Origin: Actinomycetota bacterium
GTDB taxonomy: Bacteria; Actinomycetota; Thermoleophilia; Gaiellales; Gaiellaceae
Direction of reading: 5' to 3'
DNA length: 56,036 nt
Assembly: GCA_003162055.1 (NCBI GenBank)
Contig: PMNA01000030.1
Span: forward strand, 69,639-125,674
Both the position numbers and the translations under genes were made by a program. The notes under the pieces were generated by a model. That model did not search any database. It was not told where the DNA came from and saw only the letters and a list, made by a program, of their open reading frames with translations. Within the stretch, counting starts at the first letter, position 1. Each line of letters starts with the position of its first letter. Positions 52,758 to 56,036 of the stretch are shown here, one piece after another.

Positions 52758-54197
52758 TTGGTGTTCGATATCAGAGGGGCCATCGGCTTGTCCCGATCAA
52801 GCAAGATCATCGTGCTCGCGCTTATCGCGCTGGCCGCGGCGACACAGCTCCCGGAGGCTCGTTGTTGGAATGCGCCCGCCCACTACGCGCTTGTGCAGTC
52901 ACTCGCCGACGGCTCACCGAGCATCGACCGTCATCTCAACCAGAGCGGCGATATCGCCTACGTAGACGGCCATTACTACGCGGCCAAATCGCCAGGATTG
53001 GCGACTTTCAGCCTACCGCTCTACCTCGCCTATCGATTCGCCGGAGTTGTGCCCAAGGAACCGGCGACGAAGTACGGTCCACCGGGAGCGCACCTGGCTA
53101 CGCGGCGAGCGATATGGATGGTCAACCTGGTTTCGGTCGCGGCTTTCTTCGCGCTCCTTCTACTCATGCGCTCGGTTGCCGACTCGCGTTTCCCCGGGAC
53201 GGGAACGCCTGTCGCCGTGATGCTCGGCCTGGGCACGATGTTGTTGCCCTTCGCAACCCAGTACTTCTCACATATCCTCTCGACCACCTTCGCCTTCGCG
53301 GCCTTCGTGTTGTTGAGCAAGCGCCGGAAGTCGTCGCGCCTCGCGCCGCTGGTGGCGGGGGCGTTGGCCGGCCTCGCCGTTTTCACCGAGATGCCGTTGT
53401 TCATCGTCGGGGTCGGTCTAGGCGTATATGCGATCATCGATCGCCCTCGTCTAGGCCGTGCTCTCAGCTACGGCGGCGGGTTCTTAGCCGGGCTGGTTCC
53501 TCTGGCTCTCTACAACACATGGGCATTTCATTCGCCGCTCAATAGCGGTTACTCATACACGGTCAAGAAACTCGGGGCGTCGGGGCATGAAGTGGTCGGC
53601 ACTAACGGCCAGGGCTTCTTCGGGTTCACCTATCCACACCTGGGAACGGCATTCGACCTGCTCTTCTCGCACCGAGGCCTCTTCGTTCTCGCTCCTCTCA
53701 CACTCATAGGGCTGCTTGCACTGCCCTCGCTAGCTCGCCGTGGTTACCGGCGCGAGGCACTTCTTGTCGGCGGCCTCGCGCTGGCACTTCTGGCTTACGA
53801 TTCAGCCTATTTCTTGCCATTCGGCGGCGACTCCCCGGGGCCGCGTTTCCTCATCCCGTTACTACCGTTCCTCTCGTTGCCAATCGCTGCCTTTCTCCGC
53901 GGCGGGATGATCGCAAAGCTGGTGACTATCGCGGCCGCTATCATCTCGGCCTTCTGGATGACCGCCGCCACTGTTGCGCAGCCGCTTATTGCCCCGAGGA
54001 TAAGTCCCGACGTATGGATTGACCGTATCTCGAGCGGACGTCAGCTCAGCCCATCTATCCTCGGCGTTGGGCTAACGGCGGAACTTGCCTTCTTCTTACC
54101 GATCCTGGCCGCACTCTCCATCATGGCGAGCTCCGCTTGGTGGCGATTCGCTTCCGGGCGAAGCTCGCGGCAGCGGACCAACGCTGGGACGGACTAG
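52758..54197 (+). CDS. large polytopic membrane protein, GT-C-like
   Basis: 479 residues with roughly eleven hydrophobic helices. The first loop (CWNAPAHYALVQSLADGSPSIDRHLNQSGDIAYVDGHYYAAKSPG) resembles membrane proteins annotated as glycosyltransferase-like in Actinobacteria, with Asp residues where GT-C enzymes have catalytic acids. TYPHLGTAFDLLFSHRGLFVLAPL and PFGGDSPGPRFLIPLLPFL are further landmarks. Function unproven. TTG 52758 or GTG 52761 is the start. It diverges from the other polytopic gene and is transcribed toward the tRNA-Lys fragment. Confidence 0.72.
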   Translation: MVFDIRGAIGLSRSSKIIVLALIALAAATQLPEARCWNAPAHYALVQSLADGSPSIDRHLNQSGDIAYVDGHYYAAKSPGLATFSLPLYLAYRFAGVVPKEPATKYGPPGAHLATRRAIWMVNLVSVAAFFALLLLMRSVADSRFPGTGTPVAVMLGLGTMLLPFATQYFSHILSTTFAFAAFVLLSKRRKSSRLAPLVAGALAGLAVFTEMPLFIVGVGLGVYAIIDRPRLGRALSYGGGFLAGLVPLALYNTWAFHSPLNSGYSYTVKKLGASGHEVVGTNGQGFFGFTYPHLGTAFDLLFSHRGLFVLAPLTLIGLLALPSLARRGYRREALLVGGLALALLAYDSAYFLPFGGDSPGPRFLIPLLPFLSLPIAAFLRGGMIAKLVTIAAAIISAFWMTAATVAQPLIAPRISPDVWIDRISSGRQLSPSILGVGLTAELAFFLPILAALSIMASSAWWRFASGRSSRQRTNAGTD

Positions 54198-54438
54198 GCA
54201 GCTCTCGCTTCGAACTCGTCTCCGAGAGAGACCCGGTATCGATCTGAAGTTCGAGTTCGTCGACCAAGAAATCCGCGCGCCGGACGGGTGCGGACGCGGG
54301 CAGCTGCCGCCTGGCGCCGTAGGGGCGACAATGGGGCAACCAGACCCACCGAGATCCGCCGAGATCGAGCGCGCGAAATCGGTGTGAAATCGCTCGTTTT
54401 CCAGCTAGACCGAGACCGGCCGAGGTCCCAGCGGCTTC

Positions 54439-54480
54439 CTTTTAATCCCAAGGTCGCAGGTTCGATTCCTGCACGGCCCA
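54439..54480 (+). pseudogene. tRNA-Lys(TTT) 3' half, candidate attachment-site remnant
   Basis: 42 nt from the anticodon loop CTTTTAA (54439-54445) through TCCCA, variable loop, T-arm (GCAGG TTCGATT CCTGC) and ACGGCCC to discriminator A at 54480. The 5' neighbour GGCTTC cannot pair with TCCCA, and no 5' half precedes it. Upstream (54330-54410) short imperfect direct repeats occur, around GAGATC and GAAATCG. The 54198-54559 gap holds this fragment and no gene I can support. Confidence 0.75.
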
Positions 54481-54559
54481 TCTCGCGGCCACGTTGGTAG
54501 CCAAGAGCCAAACAGGCGCCCTCCCGACGTAGAGAAGGCGCCCGTTGCACAATTAGCGA

Positions 54560-55261
54560 TCAGTTCGTGACCTGCACCCAGCCGTTCACATAATCGGCGT
54601 AGGTGATCGCGTTGGCGTTCCCGTTCCGGACGCAGAACCCGACCTTCCAGGTTCCCGCACCGGGCACCACGGACGCCGCCGCCGCGAACGTCCGTCGATC
54701 TGGAAACACGGCTGAGGTCGAGTACGTCAAGGTGCCCGCGAAATTGATGACTGCGCCTCCGCCGCTCGCCTGATAGCAGAGGCCGTAGTCGAAGGCCTGC
54801 CCGCTTGTGCTTGCCGCGGACTCAAGCGGCACCTCGGCGGCACCGGTGAGCCGCTGGCTCGCCGTGGTGGTGACGGTGGCGGTGGCGTCGACGAAGACAT
54901 AGACCAAGCTACCCCCGGGAATGTTAGTAGTACCGCCGCCGCTAAAGGCCCCGGTCGTGACGACACCGCTGGGGCCCTGTGCGCCCGCGGCGCCGGCAGC
55001 TCCTGCGGCTCCCGCGTCTCCCTTAGCTCCTGTCGCTCCTGCGGCTCCTGCGTCTCCCTTAGCTCCTGTCGCTCCTGCGGCTCCGGTGTTGCCCTTCGCT
55101 CCCTTAGCGCCCTTGAGCTTATGGAGCACGCTTGGCTTGATCTGCTTGGTCGAGGTGATCAGGTAGTGGTTCGCGGCAATGCCCGTTCCCGTCGAGGCCA
55201 CGAACAGCGCCAGGCAGGCTACGACCATCGCTGGTGATGGCCGCCGGAACTTCGGTTTCAT
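54560..55261 (-). CDS. exported collagen-like protein
   Basis: 233 residues. N-terminal signal or anchor (MVVACLALFVASTGTGIAA), then NHYLITSTKQIKPSVLHKLKG, a conserved start of exported proteins in Thermoleophilia as I recall them. A collagen-like Gly-X-Y stretch follows (about 50-96, units such as GAKGDAGAAGAT), then a beta-rich C-terminal head with two Cys (GLCYQ, GFCVRNGN). It is likely a surface trimer built on the Gly-X-Y stalk. Weak GAGAAA-type ribosome-binding site. Lysine sits in X positions as expected. Confidence 0.82.
   Translation of the reverse strand: MKPKFRRPSPAMVVACLALFVASTGTGIAANHYLITSTKQIKPSVLHKLKGAKGAKGNTGAAGATGAKGDAGAAGATGAKGDAGAAGAAGAAGAQGPSGVVTTGAFSGGGTTNIPGGSLVYVFVDATATVTTTASQRLTGAAEVPLESAASTSGQAFDYGLCYQASGGGAVINFAGTLTYSTSAVFPDRRTFAAAASVVPGAGTWKVGFCVRNGNANAITYADYVNGWVQVTN
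54997..55068. repeat. two 36-bp direct repeats in the collagen-like gene
   Basis: Units 54997-55032 and 55033-55068 differ at one base; a third, partial copy starts at 55069. Each encodes twelve residues of Gly-X-Y sequence. Near identity at DNA level suggests recent copy-number change. Confidence 0.85.
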
Positions 55262-55547
55262 GAGTTTCTCGCTTTCTCGGAGGGCCGCCGGATAGGTCGC
55301 GGCGTTGAGAGCTACAGATGCTCAGCCGAACCTAACGCCCTCACGGAAAGTCGTCAACGTCAGGTTCGAGCCCGGGCAGAACCTTGGACTTCCGTCACTG
55401 GAAGAGGCTCGAAGCCGACAAGCACATGGTTCGCATTGTGCAAGGTACGGCCCAAAGCCCGCTTTTCCGGTGTGAACACGGACAACTAACAGTCGACTTC
55501 CGAACCTCGACCTCTGTAGCCGGCGTTTTTTCATCAACTCCCATCTT

Positions 55548-55611
55548 TCGCCGCTCGACGGGCGCCGAGCGGCGAGAGTCCCCCGCCTTCTTCACGCGGG
55601 GTCCTCTCGCC
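55548..55611. other. two overlapping strong inverted repeats after the propeller gene
   Basis: Arms 55548-55557 and 55566-55575 form a perfect ten-pair stem. Arms 55571-55578 and 55604-55611 form a second perfect eight-pair stem, extended by CCCCGC (55581-55586) with GCGGGG (55596-55601). The two stems share 55571-55575, so both cannot form fully at once. No T-run follows in the minus direction. The rest of the 55262-55631 gap shows no gene. Confidence 0.6.
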
Positions 55612-55631
55612 TGGACGGGCCGGCCGATCGG

Positions 55632-56036
55632 TCAGTGGATGCTCAGCTCCGTCACCGAGTTGCCGCTCCAATTGGTGACCCAGATATGGCTGCCATCGAA
55701 CGCCACCCCGAAGGGGTTGTTGAACCCGTAGGAGCCACCCGAGAGCGTCTGTACCCAGGAGCCGTCGCTGGCGTTCAGCTCCGTCACCGAGGTGTCGTTG
55801 TTATTGGTGACCCAGATGTGGCTGCCATCGAACGCCACCCCCACGGGCTCGTTGAACCCGTAGGAGCCGCCCGAGAGCGTCCGTACCCAGGAGCCGTCGC
55901 TGGCGTTCAGTTCCGTCACCGAGTTGTCGCTTTCGTTGGTGACCCAGATGTGGCTGCCATCGAACGCCACCCCCACGGGCTCGTTGAACCCGTAGGAGCC
56001 GCCCGAGAGCGTCTGCACCCAGGAGCCGTCGCTGGC
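55632..56036 (-). CDS. beta-propeller repeat protein (NHL/YVTN type), 5' part outside window
   Basis: At least 134 C-terminal residues, nearly all 44-residue repeats built on TLSGGSYGFNEPVGVAFDGS, then HIWVTN...NSVTELNASDGSWV. About three units are in view, each one blade of a beta-propeller. The last ends NSVTELSIH at the stop. The gene has no start in the window; any internal ATG is within a repeat. The protein is probably exported, as most such repeat proteins are, but the signal is off-window. It lies upstream of the collagen-like gene on the same strand. Confidence 0.8.
   Translation of the reverse strand, partial: ASDGSWVQTLSGGSYGFNEPVGVAFDGSHIWVTNESDNSVTELNASDGSWVRTLSGGSYGFNEPVGVAFDGSHIWVTNNNDTSVTELNASDGSWVQTLSGGSYGFNNPFGVAFDGSHIWVTNWSGNSVTELSIH
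55681..56036. repeat. 132-bp tandem repeats coding for propeller blades
   Basis: The marker cagat[ag]tggctgcc recurs at 55681, 55813 and 55945, exactly 132 bp apart. The copies are nearly identical at DNA level, including synonymous positions, and run off the right edge. Confidence 0.92.

Noticed and set aside
52583..53545. Plus-strand frame of 320 codons overlapping the polytopic gene
   Set aside because: It is Arg/Ser-rich without hydrophobic helices; the frame beginning at 52758 has clear membrane segments and explains the DNA.
54194..54550. Minus-strand frame containing GRAGIEPATLGLKG
   Set aside because: It is the antisense translation of the tRNA-Lys 3' half. This peptide is a frequent false protein in databases; no start signal or family supports it.
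55681..56036. Regular repeats as a possible CRISPR array
   Set aside because: The unit is 132 bp with no unique spacers, and it encodes propeller blades in one open frame.

Overview
The window is a GC-rich stretch of actinobacterial chromosome. The gene set points to Actinomycetota: an actinobacterial-type integration host factor beside gmk and rpoZ, whiA beside the glycolytic genes, and a pyr operon with a PyrR-binding leader. The collagen-like exported protein, with its ITSTKQIKPSVL-type N-terminus, suggests the class Thermoleophilia. That placement is an inference. No rRNA, CRISPR array, transposase, integrase or replication origin was seen.

Region 1 (1-13.7 kb) is the classical translation and RNA operon, read on the minus strand: dtd, rimP, nusA, ylxR, infB, ylxP, then rbfA, nrnA, truB, ribF, then rpsO, pnp. 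pnp runs off the left edge. The operon is broken twice by plus-strand genes: a PfkB-type kinase between ylxP and rbfA, and a HAD phosphatase plus gamma-glutamyltranspeptidase-like gene between ribF and rpsO. A GC hairpin with a U-run sits just upstream of rimP and looks like an attenuator.

Region 2 (13.7-20.5 kb) has two tandem, closely related PilB/GspE ATPase genes, a small TPR protein, a lipoprotein, coaBC and a nucleotidyltransferase-fold protein. Region 3 (20.5-30.6 kb) is rpoZ, gmk and mihF, then the complete early pyrimidine pathway (pyrR, pyrB, pyrC, carA, carB, pyrK, pyrD). Its leader has a PyrR-binding hairpin over the ribosome-binding site of a 15-codon peptide whose end overlaps the pyrR start.

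Region 4 (30.6-36.1 kb) has an MFS transporter, argS with a degenerate HIGH motif, a two-helix channel with a TrkA-N domain and an unusual filter, DUF3467, a metallophosphoesterase and an ECF sigma factor. Region 5 (36.1-46.1 kb) is the lower glycolytic operon (whiA, gap, pgk, tpiA, gpmI) and uvrC, separated by plus-strand pruA and a YbhN-type membrane protein. The genes commonly found between uvrC and whiA, rapZ and yvcK, are not there.

Region 6 (46.1-56 kb) is accessory: a peroxiredoxin, mscL, tRNA-Leu(CAG), a secreted subtilase, two tiny membrane proteins, two divergent polytopic membrane proteins, a collagen-like exported protein and the end of a beta-propeller repeat protein. The two polytopic genes lie between two 42-nt tRNA 3' halves (Asn and Lys). 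Both halves are cut exactly at the anticodon loop and both have their missing side facing the enclosed 3.4 kb. This is the best sign of past site-specific integration in the window.
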